The translations under genes and the position numbers were made by a program. From the NCBI GenBank assembly GCA_007115705.1, contig QXEO01000531.1:9874342-9938341 (forward strand): a stretch of DNA of 64,000 nt. The letters run 5' to 3'. Position 1 is the first letter of the stretch, and each line of letters opens with the position of its first letter. This DNA comes from Dactylis glomerata (taxonomy: Eukaryota > Streptophyta > Magnoliopsida > Poales > Poaceae). The notes beneath the pieces were generated by a model that did no database searches, had not been told where the DNA came from, and saw nothing but the letters and a program-made list of their open reading frames with translations. Below are positions 45,224-58,174 of the stretch, piece after piece.

Positions 45224-48200
45224 TGTGACGACCTCAAATTTGATACAAATTCGAAGTGCCCGTTATGTATTCCACCGCAATCCCAGGACCATTGTTGCGA
45301 TATACATAACGTAGTTGGTACTCAGTTCCATAGACATTACAATACGATGGTTCAAATACAATGGTCATATAGACCAAGTCATATTACAACACAATATAGC
45401 AGCGGAAATAACGTCTTCGGCCCATGCCTTCTCCTTACAGGCAATGGCGACTCACGGAGACGAGCTTAGTTCTGGTACTCTTCTTCATACCCTTCCTCCT
45501 GGTATTCCTCCCCATAGTCTGGCCAAGTTGATAGCCAGGGACACAGCCATGAGTACATTGGATGCACTCGCAAACCATCTTATAAATGAAAAGAGGAAGT
45601 AGATATGCAAGGTTGATATTGTGGACTAAGCACTAAGTTGATTTGCCAAAAGCTAGTTTTATTTCCCAAGAATGTTTGTTTATAGGAAAGAGATTTAGTT
45701 CTCTAAGTTCTATCTAAAGAGGACTTCAAGTGTGTCAACAACATTTCAAGTCAAGTCATTCACCAATTCACCATTGTCACTTTTAGTCCTGACAAAAGTC
45801 AAGTACAGCTCGCCAACCGTCCATGACCGCGGACGCGGCTATTCGAATAGTTTCAAAACCTCTGCAGAGGGGTACACTTTACCCACAAGATTCGATACAT
45901 CTGCCGGGAGAAATCCACGGTTCGACATACACAAAGTATGCGAGGTTCAGATAATCAAACAAACTCTTTCACTTGCTCATCCTAGTATAGGATCCTTCCC
46001 TAGAGCCCGGGATACGGAACCCCGCTCCGGCGCCTCTAGTTCTGCCCATCCCGGGTACCGGGTTAGTGGAATCCACCTGGTCCAGAAGTAACCGTTTCGC
46101 GGTGTCCTTCCATGAAGCTTTGATACAAGGCCTCCCATACTAAGATAAACAAACTACGGATTAAGCCCCTTCCCATATAGGGGTAATGTGGTTGTACGGT
46201 ATAATTGGCTCCCATAGTACATCACTCGTTGTCATTTGAAAAATATATTTCATAGTTCTTAGTCAAGATTAATTTCTTTTATAAAGCCAACATGTAGGAG
46301 CAACCTCCCATTTCAAGTTTCAAGTTCAAGTCACCACCTTTCAAATGGGGTTCCCCCAGAGATAGCATCAACTTTTATTAGCGACTAAGCAACTACATTG
46401 AGTGATAGTACTACTAACTAGGGTTGGATAAACTCAGCTTGATGCTCTTGATCATCAAGACACCAATTTACTTCTATCATTCTACTCTAGCAATTCAATC
46501 ATGCAATTTACTTAAAATAAGTAGAATGCAATATTAAAACTAGGCATGGGGAGTATGAATCAAAAGATGGCTTGCCTTGGTTGGCAAAGTGTCCGGGGTT
46601 TTCTTCTTCTTCTTGATAATAATAATCCCCTCCAATATCCTCCTCGGCAACACTAGCGTCTAAATAACGAATAAACACAAAGCACACCATCACTTCACCA
46701 AGCTAACAACACACCAAGCACACATCTTTGTTTGCTAACCAAGCATTCATGTTGAAATTTTATGGTGTTGGATTGTAAGTCTTTCTTCTAAGTTTTTCTT
46801 CAAGTGTGCAAGCTAGATTCTTTACTAAGTGGCATAGGTGGTTCACTTGTGCAGCATTGGTGTTGAGTTAGGGTTACTAAGACAAGTTTAAGTGGGATTG
46901 ACTCACTAAGTGAATTGGCAATGAGGGCAATTAATTCTAAGTGTGCACTAGTGATCTATCATTTTATGCTACAAAAATAGGATTGGGTTAGGGTCTAAAT
47001 GATCACACTAATAGGGTTTGGGGTAGATTAGTGTTGACTAACAGTAAGAGGGGTCATTAGTGAGTTCACATTTTAATTTTCATGATTTTTGATGGCTTAA
47101 ATAATTTTCTAGAAATCTTTCATTATTAAACAAGCTATGGTCACACTATTCATATCTGATTTTATTCTGAACTTATTTTGAATTCTAACCAGTCCTATTG
47201 GGTAGATTATTTTATAAGCTTTCCAATGCATATTTATTTGCTAGATTTGGATTTGTAAAACTCTAGGAATTAAAGTTTGAAAATAGCATCTGAAACATAT
47301 TTGAAATAAATAAAACGGGCAGGAATTTATTTAAAAACGAAACGGACCGAAACTGAAACGAGCCGGGCCCTATTCAGAATAAAGCCGAACGGGCCGGCCC
47401 ATACCGTTTCGCGCGGGGAAAAAGAATAAAAGGGGAGCTGACAGGTGGGGTCGCGCTGTCCGCTCACTTAACGATTCCCGAATCGGTATGCTAGCGTCGG
47501 ATTAAGATCGGACGGCTCACGTGCATCGTCTTCCTCAGCACGGCGGAAGCTCACCTACGAGCAGCGACGATCGTTCGACGGCGATGGCGAGGCGTAGGGG
47601 AAGCAGGGCTCGTCGGCGACGTGCGGGATCGGCGGCGGTTCGTCTCCTCCTCCGATTCCCAGCAGCAGCTTGCCCCCAGGTGGTCGAACGCGGCGGCGCT
47701 CCGCTTGTCCAGTACCACTCTGGCGAGGCTGGTGACGGCGAGCTAGGGCAAACGAGGCTAAGCGAGTATGTCTGGGAGATAGCTGGGGACTGGGTGCGTT
47801 GCTTCGTTTGATCTGCGGGGCTTTTTATAGGCCGGAGCGACGAGGGCAAGCGCGGCCAGAAGCTCGTCTGCACGGGGGCCCTGGCGGCGTTTGAAGCTCG
47901 CTCCGGTCACGGCGGTCACGGGGGCGTGCTGGGAGGGTTATGGCTCGGCCGCGGGGTGCTGTGGGTCTCCTCTGGCGCCTCCAAGCTGGTCGGCATCGTG
48001 CAGGGAAGAGGGTGCCTGCGAGGGGGCCCTGGGTGCGTTTCTCCTCCTCCCTCCTCTTCTCACGGCTTGGGTCGGGGATGGGGAAGCTGGGCTCGACGTG
48101 GCGTCGTCCAGCTGCATGGCTACAGCACAGGAGCGAGCTAGAACAGTGCAACACCAGTAAAACTTGATTTGATTTGATTTGCTTCTGCCAGTGTTCGACG

Positions 48201-48786
48201 AAATGCCCGCAAGAACTCAAAATTCGAATTTTCAAAATTTTCCACTTTGGGTGCTCATCATATTGGATAAGGTACCCAGTCATATTTTTGTTACAGTGAA
48301 AGGATGAGTTTTTAAAAAATTTATATTTCAAATTTGGTATAGTTCCTGTTTCAGATTCAAACTTTGGCTCAAGTTTGAGTGAGGCTCTAGTTTGAAATTT
48401 TTGTAAATGCTGGTTGGCTGAGTTAGTATACAACTTGGTTAAACTCAACTTGCTGGCCAAACCTGAAGGTGAGCTGTAGATTGCTTAATCTAAGGGCTCA
48501 AAGTGGTGTAGTCACTAACAGTTTCTAGATCATATTAACTTTATCTCTTTCTTTCTTATTTTAACTTCTGGTTTCTTTGCTTCCTAAAAATCTTCTCAAT
48601 TGATTCTGTTGGTTCACTTAGAATTATCTAACCAATGCTCAATCAAAAATCACACACATAAAATCATAGAATACAAATAAAAGAAAATGCATGTATGCAT
48701 ACAATAATAGATAAAATGTTTTATTTGGGTCCAAAATTTGGCACTTTATTTATTAAGAAGTGGATTACAATTTCTGAGTTGTTACA
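45224..48786 (-). repeat. 3' LTR of D2
   Basis: 3,563 bp, on the plus strand TGTGACGACC...GAGTTGTTACA. Collinear with 54612-58174. Confidence 0.93.
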
Positions 48787-48805
48787 ATCTTCCCCCCTTA
48801 AAAAG
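48787..48805 (-). promoter_or_regulatory. Polypurine tract of D2
   Basis: The minus strand reads TCTTTTTAAGGGGGGAAGAT directly before the 3' LTR. Confidence 0.75.
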
Positions 48806-48829
48806 AATCTCGTCCCCGAGATTCACTAA

Positions 48830-51800
48830 TTAAGAACTAAAAAGATTGGGGAACTCTTTCTGAAGGTAATCTTCTCGTTCCCAAGTGGCTTCCTCTTCGG
48901 TGTGATTACTCCACTGAACTTTCAGAAACTTGATACTTCGGGTTCGAGTGGTTCTATATGCTTCCTCGAGAATACGGATAGGTACTTCACGATATGTCAA
49001 ATCCTTGTTGATGTCCACCGAACGGTGATCAATGTTCTTGAAAATTTCTGGCTTCTCCGGAACTTCAAGACATTTCCGAAGTAAAGACACGTGAAAGACA
49101 TCGTGTACTTCGGACAATTCCGGGGGCATTTCCAGCTAATAAGACACTTCTCCTCTGCGGTCTAGTATCTTGAAGGGTCCAATATATCTTGGTGCAAGCT
49201 TTCCTTTTACTTGGAATCTTTGCATTCCCTTGAGAGGTGATACGCGGAGGTAAACGAAGTCTCCACTCTTGAAAGTCAGCTCTCGACGTCTCTTGTCGGC
49301 ATAACTCTTTTGTCTTGACTGGGCTGCCTTGAGGTATTCACGAATCATGCGAACTTTCTCCTCGGCTTCTTGCAAAATATCTGGTCCAAAAATCTGACTG
49401 TCTCCAGTTTCTGACCAATTCAAAGGGGTACGACACTTTCATCCATACAAAGCTTCAAATGGGGCCATTTGCAAACTGGCTTGATAACTGTTGTTGTAGG
49501 AAAACTCCGCGAAAGGCAGACAATCTTCCCACTTAGCTCCATAAGCTAGAACACAGGCTCTCAACATATCTTCAAGTATTTGGTTCACTCTTTCAGTCTG
49601 TCCATCAGTCTGAGGGTGGTAAGCGGTGCTGAAAGCTAACTTGGTTCCCAAAGCTTGATGCAAACTTTTCCAAAATCTCGAGGTGAATTGAGTTCCTCGA
49701 TCGGAAACTATGGTTTTGGGAACTCCATGTAAACTGACAATTCTGGATAAATACAGATCTGCTAGCTGTCCTGAGTTGTAAGTGGTCTTGACAGGAATAA
49801 AGTGGGCAACTTTGGTCAGTCTATCCACAATAACCCAAATAGAGTCATTGCCACGGCTAGACCTTGGAAATCCAGTGATGAAATCCATTCCAACAGATTC
49901 CCACTTCCATTCCGGAACTTGCAAAGGTTGCAGCAATCCGGCAGGACGTTGATGTTCAGCTTTGACTCTTTGACAAATATCACACCTAGAGATGAACGAT
50001 GCAATCTCACGCTTCATTCCATGCCACCAAAATTGTTCCTTCAGATCTTGATACATCTTAGTTCCACCGGGGTGGATGGAGTAAGGGGTCTCATGGGCTT
50101 CCTTCATAATCACTTCCTTCAATTCCGAATCAGCAGGCACACAAATACGTCCTTTATACCAAAGAACTCCTTGATTATCTTCCTCAAATCCTGGCACCTT
50201 GCCGGAACTAATTCTGTGCTTGATTCCGTCAATACTCTCATTTCCCTTCTGGGCTTCTTTGATTTGGTTCATCAAGGTGGGTTGAAACTCAAGGTTGGCT
50301 AAGAATCCTTGACTGACTAGTTCTAATCCAAATTTTTCAAACTCTTGGTGTAGCATGGGTTGCTCTTCTTTGATCCTCATATCCAACGAACATGGCTTCC
50401 TACTCAACGCATCGGCCACTACGTTGTCCTTACCGGGGTGATAGTGAATTTCCAGATCATAATCCTTGATCAACTCTATCCATCTCCTTTGCCTCATGTT
50501 CAACTCCTTCTGGGTGAATATATACTTCAAACTCTTGTGATCAGTGTAGATCTCACAAGGGTTGCCCATCAGATAATGCCTCCAAGTCTTCAAAGCTAGA
50601 ACCACGGCTGCTAATTCTAGATCATGGGTTGGATAATTTTCTTCATGAGGTCGAAGCTGTCAAGAGAGGTAAGCTATGACCTTGCCTTCTTGCATCAATA
50701 CGCAACCAAGTCCAAGTTTGGAAGCGTCGCAATAGACATCAAAGTTTTTGGTGATATCGGGCATGGTTAGGACGGGGGCGGTCACCAATCGCTTCTTGAG
50801 CTCTTGAAAACTCTCTTCACATCTAGGGGTCCATTCAAACTTCTTGTCCTTCTTCAACAATTGGGTCATTGGCCGGGCAATGCTGGAAAATCCTTCAACA
50901 AACTTGCGGTAATATCCCGCTAATCCGAGAAAACCTCTAACTTCCGTCTGAGTGGTAGGGGCTTCCCATTCCATGACGGATTTGATCTTCTTGGGGTCTA
51001 CCGATATTCCTCCTGCTGATAGCACATGGCCTAAGAATCCAACTTCCTTCAACCAGAACTCACATTTACTAAACTTGGCATACAGCTGATGCTCTCTTAA
51101 GGTTTCTAAGATTAATCTCAAATGGGTTGCATGCTCTTCTTCGGATTTGGAGTAGATAAGAATGTCGTCAATGAAGACAACAACAAACTTATCCAAGAAC
51201 TCCATAAAAACCTTATTCATGAGATTCATGAAATAAGCAGGGGCATTGGTTAATCCAAATGACATTACGGTGTACTCATACAATCCGTATCGGGTAGTGA
51301 AGGCTGTCTTGGGGATATCCGTTGCACGGATCTTCAGTTGGTGGTATCCGGTCCTAAGATCTATCTTCGAGAACACTCTGGCTCCAGTCAGTTGGTCAAA
51401 CAAATCTTCAATCTTTGGGAGAGGGTACTTGTTCTTGATGGTCACATCGTTAAGCTTGCGATAATCAGTGCACAGTCGGCTAGAACCGTCACTTTTATCC
51501 ACAAACAGAACAGGTGATCTCCAAGCAGAAGAACTTGGCTGAATCAATCCTTTGCTCAAAAGGTCATCCAATTGCTTCTTCAACTCAACTAATTCAGCTG
51601 GGTTCATACGATAGGGTCGTTGGGCTATAGATCCAGTTCCGGGGATAAGCTCAATGATAAACTCAATATCCCGATCCGGTGGCATTCCGGGTAGCTCATC
51701 GGGAAAGACATCCGGGTATTCACAAACGATGGGAACTTCCTCCAAAGTTGGTCCTGAGATACTCTTATGACATCTGGGGATTGGAATGGGTTTGACGGAC

Positions 51801-53335
51801 ACATGCTTCACGAAAACTCCATGGCTACTCCTCATGGTGATGGTCTTTTTGGCACAATCTATGATTCCTTGGTGTTGGGACATCCAATCCATACCTAAGA
51901 CTACTTCCAATCCTTTGGTTCCTAACACAATCAAACTGGCTAGGAAAGAGATCCCATGGATTTCTATGGGCACTGCCAAACAGGTACAACTGGCTTTGGT
52001 TACTGACCCGGGAATTTGCACAGACATAACATCTTTCAAGGGTGTAGGTTGAAGTCCACTTTTATCAACGAATAATTGGGTAACAAATGAGTGTGAAGCT
52101 CCAGAATCAAACAGAACTCTTGCAAGAACTGAGTTAACAGGGAACATACCCAGCACAACGTCGGTTGCTTCCTGAGCTTCTTCAACATTCATGTGATTCA
52201 GACGGCCTTGAGAGCGAGGCTGGTTCCTTGGGGGATAGTTCTTGCCATTTCCCACACGGCGCTGTTGCTGAACAGGAGCAGCTGTCTTGGACGCATCATT
52301 TAGCTTCTTGGGGCACTCATTGGAGTAGTGCCCTTTAAGTCTACACTCATAACAGGTAATACCAGACTTGTCACCAGGCTTGGGTAACACAGGGGCACCA
52401 TTTGGCCTTGGAGTATTGGTGTTGAAGTTGTTGCCACTAGGTCTTGGAGGTGCACGGTTGAAGTTGTTGCCGGGTGGACGGCTGGGATAGTTGGGACGTG
52501 GAGCAGGTGCAGACGGCCTCATTGGTCTAGGGGCGAAACCCATAGGTGCATTTCCCCTTGGCTTCTGCGAGTTGCTCGAGTTGCCTTGATACATCATACG
52601 ACGCTTGCGGTTCTCGGTAGCTTGCTTGAGTTTGCCTTCCATCTGAATGGCAGAGTCAACCAATGACTCCAGGTCGGCAAAGTGAATGCTGACCAAGACA
52701 CATTGCATCTCATCATGAAGTCCATCCAGAAACCTTTCTTGCTTCTTCTCAGTGGTGTTGGTGTCATCTGGGGCATACCTAGACAAGGTGAGGAACTTGT
52801 CACGGTAATCCACCACCGATAGGGAACCTTGCTTCAGATTTCTGAACTCATCTCTCATCCTTTTAACCAATCCCATAGGGACATGGGCTTTGCTAAACTT
52901 GCTTTTGAACTCCTCCCAAGGCATCACATACCCTGGGGCTTGCATTGCACGGGTGCTATCCCACCAAGCTCTCGCTGCTCCAGCAAGATAGTGGGTGGTG
53001 TACAAAACCTTCTCATTTTCACCAACTTCGGCGACTGCCAAATTGTTCTCCATGGTACGAAGCCAGTCATCGGCATCTAAAGGCTCTTCAGACTTAGTAA
53101 ATATAGGAGGGTTGGTGTTTTGGAAACTCCTTAACTTGGATCGGTGCTCTCCATTGCCATGGTTTTCTCCTTCACCATTACCATTGCCATTGTTGTGGTT
53201 CATTGCCATCTGGGTTAACTGCTGAAGAGTGGCCAAGTTGGCTTGGCGTTCAGCTCGGGCTGCTTCCCGGTCTTCCATGATCAACCTTAGCAATTCGGCC
53301 ATTTCCGGGTTCGGGGGTGGTGGTGCTCGCGGCAT
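48830..53335 (-). pseudogene. gag-pol of D2, complete but with three nonsense codons
   Basis: It starts at ATG 53335 and ends at the stop at 48830-48832. Domains in order: gag with the A-R-A-W-W-D-S-T core (about residues 90-220); zinc knuckle C-Y-E-C-R-L-K-G-H-Y-S-N-E-C near 330; protease D-S-G-A-S near 410; RT with F-I-D-D near 720; RNase H with Y-C-D-A-S near 875; integrase with an H-H-C-C finger and the D-D-E triad (G-M-D-F, S-D-R-G, N-Q-I-L-E-D); and a C-terminal chromodomain-like segment ending W-E-R-E-D-Y. Nonsense codons are TGA 50660-50662 and TGA 49439-49441 (both Arg in D1) and TAG 49136-49138 (Gln in D1). No frameshift was seen. Confidence 0.9.
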
Positions 53336-53612
53336 CTGGAGATAAGGTGTGTAAGACAAGAGGGAAAAGCTAATTTGCTAAGATTTAAAGGTAACATGGA
53401 TGATGCAATTTTGTCTTACTAAGGCCTTAAGGGCCAAATTCATATTTCATTCAACACTCAACAAACATATCATACACACGAGTTCACACATTACAAATGG
53501 TTTACACTAAACCATAGCGACTCGTCTACTAGAGAGGGGGATACAACTCACACCTACACGAAGTGAAAGAATAAAGTGGAACTCATAACTAGATAACACG
53601 TGGATCTCGAGT

Positions 53613-54395
53613 CTAAACAGCAGGCTCCTCGGGGTCTTCCTCCTCGTCACTCACAATAAATCCATTGTGCCCATCATCTTCCGGATCATCGAGGTCCTCC
53701 ATGAAGTCATCCTCATCACTAATGAGGGCATTATCCTCCTTGCGGAGATCAATGCCTTCCTCCTCACCAAGGTGATCCTCCAGACTCTCAATGTACTCAG
53801 TCAACTCCGCCACATTGGCCTTCAACTCCTCAAGGTCCTGTTCCTTCTCATCACGCTGGCGACGAAGACTCTTGCGCTCCTTCGCAAGAATCCTGATAGT
53901 GCTCCTCGCCTCCACCAGTGCAACGTGCTCGAGGTTGGCCCTAGTACGGGCACGATCGGCCTCCTGCTGAGTGGAGTACAGCAAGAAGTCCATGTGATCG
54001 ATGTAGGTACTCGGCTCATTCTGCCCGGGCATGTTTGCGGGACGTCCATCCGCATCACGCCGAGCAAAGTCCCTGAAGCGTCCTCCCTGAACCTCCTCAA
54101 CATGCAGTCCGCACAAGCGGGCGTGCATCTCCTGCATCGCTCGGACCAAACCATCGGCCCAAGTGTTCTCCACAAGCTCAAACTTGATCCTTGGAGCACT
54201 CAAGTTTCCCTTCTTGCCACGACAACTAGCTCGGATGAGCCACCGTAGCTCTCCGTCGGGGTGCTCATTGAGTACGGCTCCCTTGAACTCCGGGTACAAA
54301 CGGTTCAGGAACAAGGTCAAGGTGGTGAGGTCTTGCTCGAAACAAAGGCTGCCACCATGGCCCAACTGGTACTGCTCAGTGAATACCGGGGCCAT
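53613..54395 (-). CDS. Extra ORF upstream of gag in D2, intact, 260 residues
   Basis: It lies between the primer site and gag and starts at ATG 54395. Residues 1-115 look globular (Q-L-G-H-G-G-S-L-C-F-E; W-L-I-R-A-S-C-R-G-K-K) with the motif M-Q-E-M-H-A-R-L-C-G-L-H at about 87-98. Residues about 135-205 are heptad-like, rich in Glu, Arg and Leu, and predict a coiled coil. The last 50 are strongly acidic (D-E-D-D-F-M-E-D-L-D-D-P-E-D-D). There is no signal peptide or membrane segment. A matching motif in element C shows that it is conserved across two families. Extra pre-gag ORFs are known in some plant Ty3/Gypsy groups, but I cannot assign a function. Confidence 0.75.
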   Translation of the reverse strand: MAPVFTEQYQLGHGGSLCFEQDLTTLTLFLNRLYPEFKGAVLNEHPDGELRWLIRASCRGKKGNLSAPRIKFELVENTWADGLVRAMQEMHARLCGLHVEEVQGGRFRDFARRDADGRPANMPGQNEPSTYIDHMDFLLYSTQQEADRARTRANLEHVALVEARSTIRILAKERKSLRRQRDEKEQDLEELKANVAELTEYIESLEDHLGEEEGIDLRKEDNALISDEDDFMEDLDDPEDDGHNGFIVSDEEEDPEEPAV

Positions 54396-54596
54396 CTACA
54401 AAATTTTAAATTAGTTCAAGTTAGTGATCAACTCAAGTGTGCAAAATTTTTAAGTAGGCAAAAACTGAAGTATGTATAAAACTTTGCAACTAGAGAGGAA
54501 AGACTAAGAAATTTTGAAATCATTACTTATATCTTTGTTTTTATCAAGTGTTCATTTAACGCCCATTCTAACTAAGGTCTCCTATGGTCAGCCTAG

Positions 54597-54608
54597 GCTA
54601 TGATACCA
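54597..54608 (-). promoter_or_regulatory. Primer-binding site of D2
   Basis: The minus strand reads TGGTATCATAGC three bases after the 5' LTR. It has one mismatch to the initiator-Met complement (T for G at position 9). Confidence 0.87.
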
Positions 54609-54611
54609 ACT

Positions 54612-57600
54612 TGTGACGACCTCAAATTTGATACAAATTCGAAGTGCCCGTTATGTATTCCACCGCAATCCCAGGACCATTGTTGCGATATACATAACGT
54701 AGTTGGTACTCAGTTCCATAGACATTACAATACGATGGTTCAAATACAATGGTCATATAGACCAAGTCATATTACAACACAATATAGCAGCGGAAATAAC
54801 GTCTTCGGCCCATGCCTTCTCCTTACAGGCAATGGCGACTCACGGAGACGAGCTTAGTTCTGGTACTCTTCTTCATACCCTTCCTCCTGGTATTCCTCCC
54901 CATAGTCTGGCCAAGTTGATAGCCAGGGACACAGCCGTGAGTACATTGGATGCACTCGCAAACCATCTTATAAATGAAAAGAGGAAGTAGATATGCAAGG
55001 TTGATATTGTGGACTAAGCACTAAGTTGATTTGCCAAAAGCTAGTTTTATTTCCCAAGAATGTTCGTTTATAGGAAAGAGATTTAGTTCTCTAAGTTCTA
55101 TCTAAAGAGGACTTCAAGTGTGTCAACAACATTTCAAGTCAAGTCATTCACCAAGTCACCATTGTCACTTTTAGTCCTGACAAAAGTCAAGTACAGCTCG
55201 CCAACCGTCCATGACCGCGGACGCGGCTATTCGAATAGTTTCAAAACCTCTGCAGAGGGGTACACTTTACCCAGAAGATTCGATACATCTGCCGGGAGAA
55301 ATCCACGGTTCGACATACACAAAGTATGCGAGGTTCAGATAATCAAACAAACTCTTTCACTTGCTCATCCTAGTATAGGATCCTTCCCTAGAGCCCGGGA
55401 TACGGAACCCCGCTCCGACGCCTCTAGTTCTGCCCATCCCTGGTACCGGGTTAGTGGAATCCACCTGGTCCAGAAGTAACCGTTTCGCGGTGTCCTTCCA
55501 TGAAGCTTTGATACAAGGCCTCCCATACTAAGATAAACAAACTACGGATTAAGCCCCTTCCCATATAGGGGTAATGTGGTTGTACGGTATAATTGGCTCC
55601 CATAGTACATCACTCGTTGTCATTTGAAAAATATATTTCATAGTTCTTAGTCAAGATTAATTTCTTTTATAAAGCCAACATGTAGGAGCAACCTCCCATT
55701 TCAAGTTTCAAGTTCAAGTCACCACCTTTCAAATGGGGTTCCCCTAGAGATAGCATCAACTTTTATTAGCGACTAAGCAACTACATTGAGTGATAGTACT
55801 ACTAACTAGGGTTGGATAAACTCAGCTTGATGCTCTTGATCATCAAGACACCAATTTACTTCTATCATTCTACTCTAGCAATTCAATCATGCAATTTACT
55901 TAAAACAAGTAGAATGCAATATTAAAACTAGGCATGGGGAGTATGAATCAAAAGATGGCTTGCCTTGGTTGGCAAAGTGTCCAGGGTTTTCTTCTTCTTC
56001 TTGATAATAATAATCCCCTCCAATATCCTCCTCGGCAACACTAGCGTCTAAATAACGAATAAACACAAAGCACACCATCACTTCACCAAGCTAACAACAC
56101 ACCAAGCACACATCTTTGTTTGCTAACCAAGCATTCATGTTGAAATTTTATGGTGTTGGATTGTAAGTCTTTCTTCTAAGTTTTTCTTCAAGTGTGCAAG
56201 CTAGATTCTTTACTAAGTGGCATAGGTGGTTCACTTGTGCAGCATTGGTGTTGAGTTAGGGTTACTAAGACAAGTTTAAGTGGGATTGACTCACTAAGTG
56301 AATTGGCAATGAGGGCAATTAATTCTAAGTGTGCACTAGTGATCTATCATTTTATGCTACAAAAATAGGATTGGGTTAGGGTCTAAATGATCACACTAAT
56401 AGGGTTTGGGGTAGATTAGTGTTGACTAACACTAAGAGGGGTCATTAGTGAGTTCACATTTTAATTTTCATGATTTTTGATGGCTTAAATAATTTTCTAG
56501 AAATCTTTCATTATTAAACAAGCTATGGTCACACTATTCATATCTGATTTTATTCTGAACTTATTTTGAATTCTAACCAGTCCTATTGGGTAGATTATTT
56601 TATAAGCTTTCCAATGCATATTTATTTGCTAGATTTGGATTTGTAAAACTCTAGGAATTAAAGTTTGAAAATAGCATCTGAAACATATTTGAAATAAATA
56701 AAATGGGCGGGAATTTATTTAAAAACGAAACGGACTGAAACTGAAACGAGCCGGGCCCTATTCAGAATAAAGCCGAACGGGCCGGCCCATACCGTTTCGC
56801 GCGGGGAAAAAGAATAAAAGGGGAGCTGACAGGTGGGGTCGCGCTGTCCGCTCACTTAACGATTCCCGAATCGGTATGCTAGCGTCGGATTAAGATCGGA
56901 CGGCTCACGTGCATCGTCTTCCTCAGCACGGCGGAAGCTCACCTGCGAGCAACGACGATCGTTCGACGGCGATGGCGAGGCGTAGGGGAAGCAGGGCTCG
57001 TCGGCGACGTGCGGGATCGGCGGCGGTCGTCTCCTCCTCCGATTCCCAGCAGCAGCTTGCCCCCAGGTGGTCGAACGCGGCGGCGCTCCGCTTGTCCAGT
57101 ACCACTCCGGCGAGGCTGGCGACGGCGAGCTAGGGCAAACGAGGCTAAGCGAGTATGTCTGGGAGATAGCTGGGGACTGGGTGCGTTGCTTCGTTTGATC
57201 TGCAGGGCTTTTTATAGGCCGGAGTGACGAGGGCAAGCGCGGCCAGAAGCTCGTCTGCACGGGGGCCCTGGCGGCGTTTGAAGCTCGCTCCGGTCACGGC
57301 GGTCACGGGGGCGTGCTGGGAGGGTTATGGCTCGGCCGCGGGGTGCTGTGGGTCTCCTCTGGCGCCTCCAAGCTGGTCGGCATTGTGCAGGGAAGAGGGT
57401 TGCTGGGAGGGGGCCCTGGGTGCGTTTCTCCTCCTCCCTCCTCTTCTCACGGCTTGGGTCGGGGATGGGGAAGCTGGGCTCGACCGTGGCGTCGTCCAGC
57501 TGCATGGCTACAACACAGGAGCGAGCTAGAACAGTGCAGCACCAGTAAAACTTGATTTGATTTGATTTGCTTCTGCCAGTGTTCGACGAAATGCCCGCAA

Positions 57601-58174
57601 GAACTCAAAATTCGAATTTTCAAAATTTTCCACTTTGGGTGCTCATCATATTGGATAAGGTACCCAGTCATATTTTTGTTACAGTGAAAGGATGAGTTTT
57701 GCAAAAATTTATATTTCAAATTTGGTATAGTTCCTGTTTCAGATTCAAACTTTGGCTCAAGTTTGAGTGAGGCTCCAGTTTGAAATTTTTGTAAATGCTG
57801 GTTGGCTGAGTTAGTATACAACTTGTTTAAACTCAACTTGCTGGCCAAACCTGAAGGTGAGCTGTAGATTGCTTAATCTAAGGGCTCAAAGTGGTGTAGT
57901 CACTAACAGTTTCTAGATCATATTAACTTTATCTCTTTCTTTCTTATTTTAACTTCTGGTTTCTTTGCTTCCTAAAAATCTTCTCAATTGATTCTGTTGG
58001 TTCACTTGGAATTATCTAACCAATGCTCAATCAAAAATCACACACATAAAATCATAGAATACAAATAAAAGAAAATGCATGTATGCATACAATAATAGAT
58101 AAAAAGTTTTATTTGGGTCCAAAATTTGGCACTTTATTTATTAAGAAGTGGATTACAATTTCTGAGTTGTTACA
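54612..58174 (-). repeat. 5' LTR of D2
   Basis: 3,563 bp, minus strand. It ends at 58174 before target duplication ATCCA. Confidence 0.93.
57208..57216 (-). promoter_or_regulatory. TATA box in D2 5' LTR
   Basis: The minus strand reads TATAAAAAG within GGCCTATAAAAAGCCC. It aligns with TATAAATA in D1. Confidence 0.6.

Larger units (their letters stand above)
45224..58174 (-). mobile_element. D2: Tekay-like chromovirus, full-length, nested in D1
   Basis: 12,951 bp, minus strand, perfect duplication ATCCA (45219-45223, 58175-58179). Both LTRs are exactly 3,563 bp (45224-48786, 54612-58174) and differ at about 33 positions by eye. It contains a primer site, an intact upstream ORF of 260 residues, and a gag-pol with all domains in one frame, broken only by three nonsense codons. 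Same family as D1. Of the elements here it is the closest to a functional copy. Confidence 0.94.
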
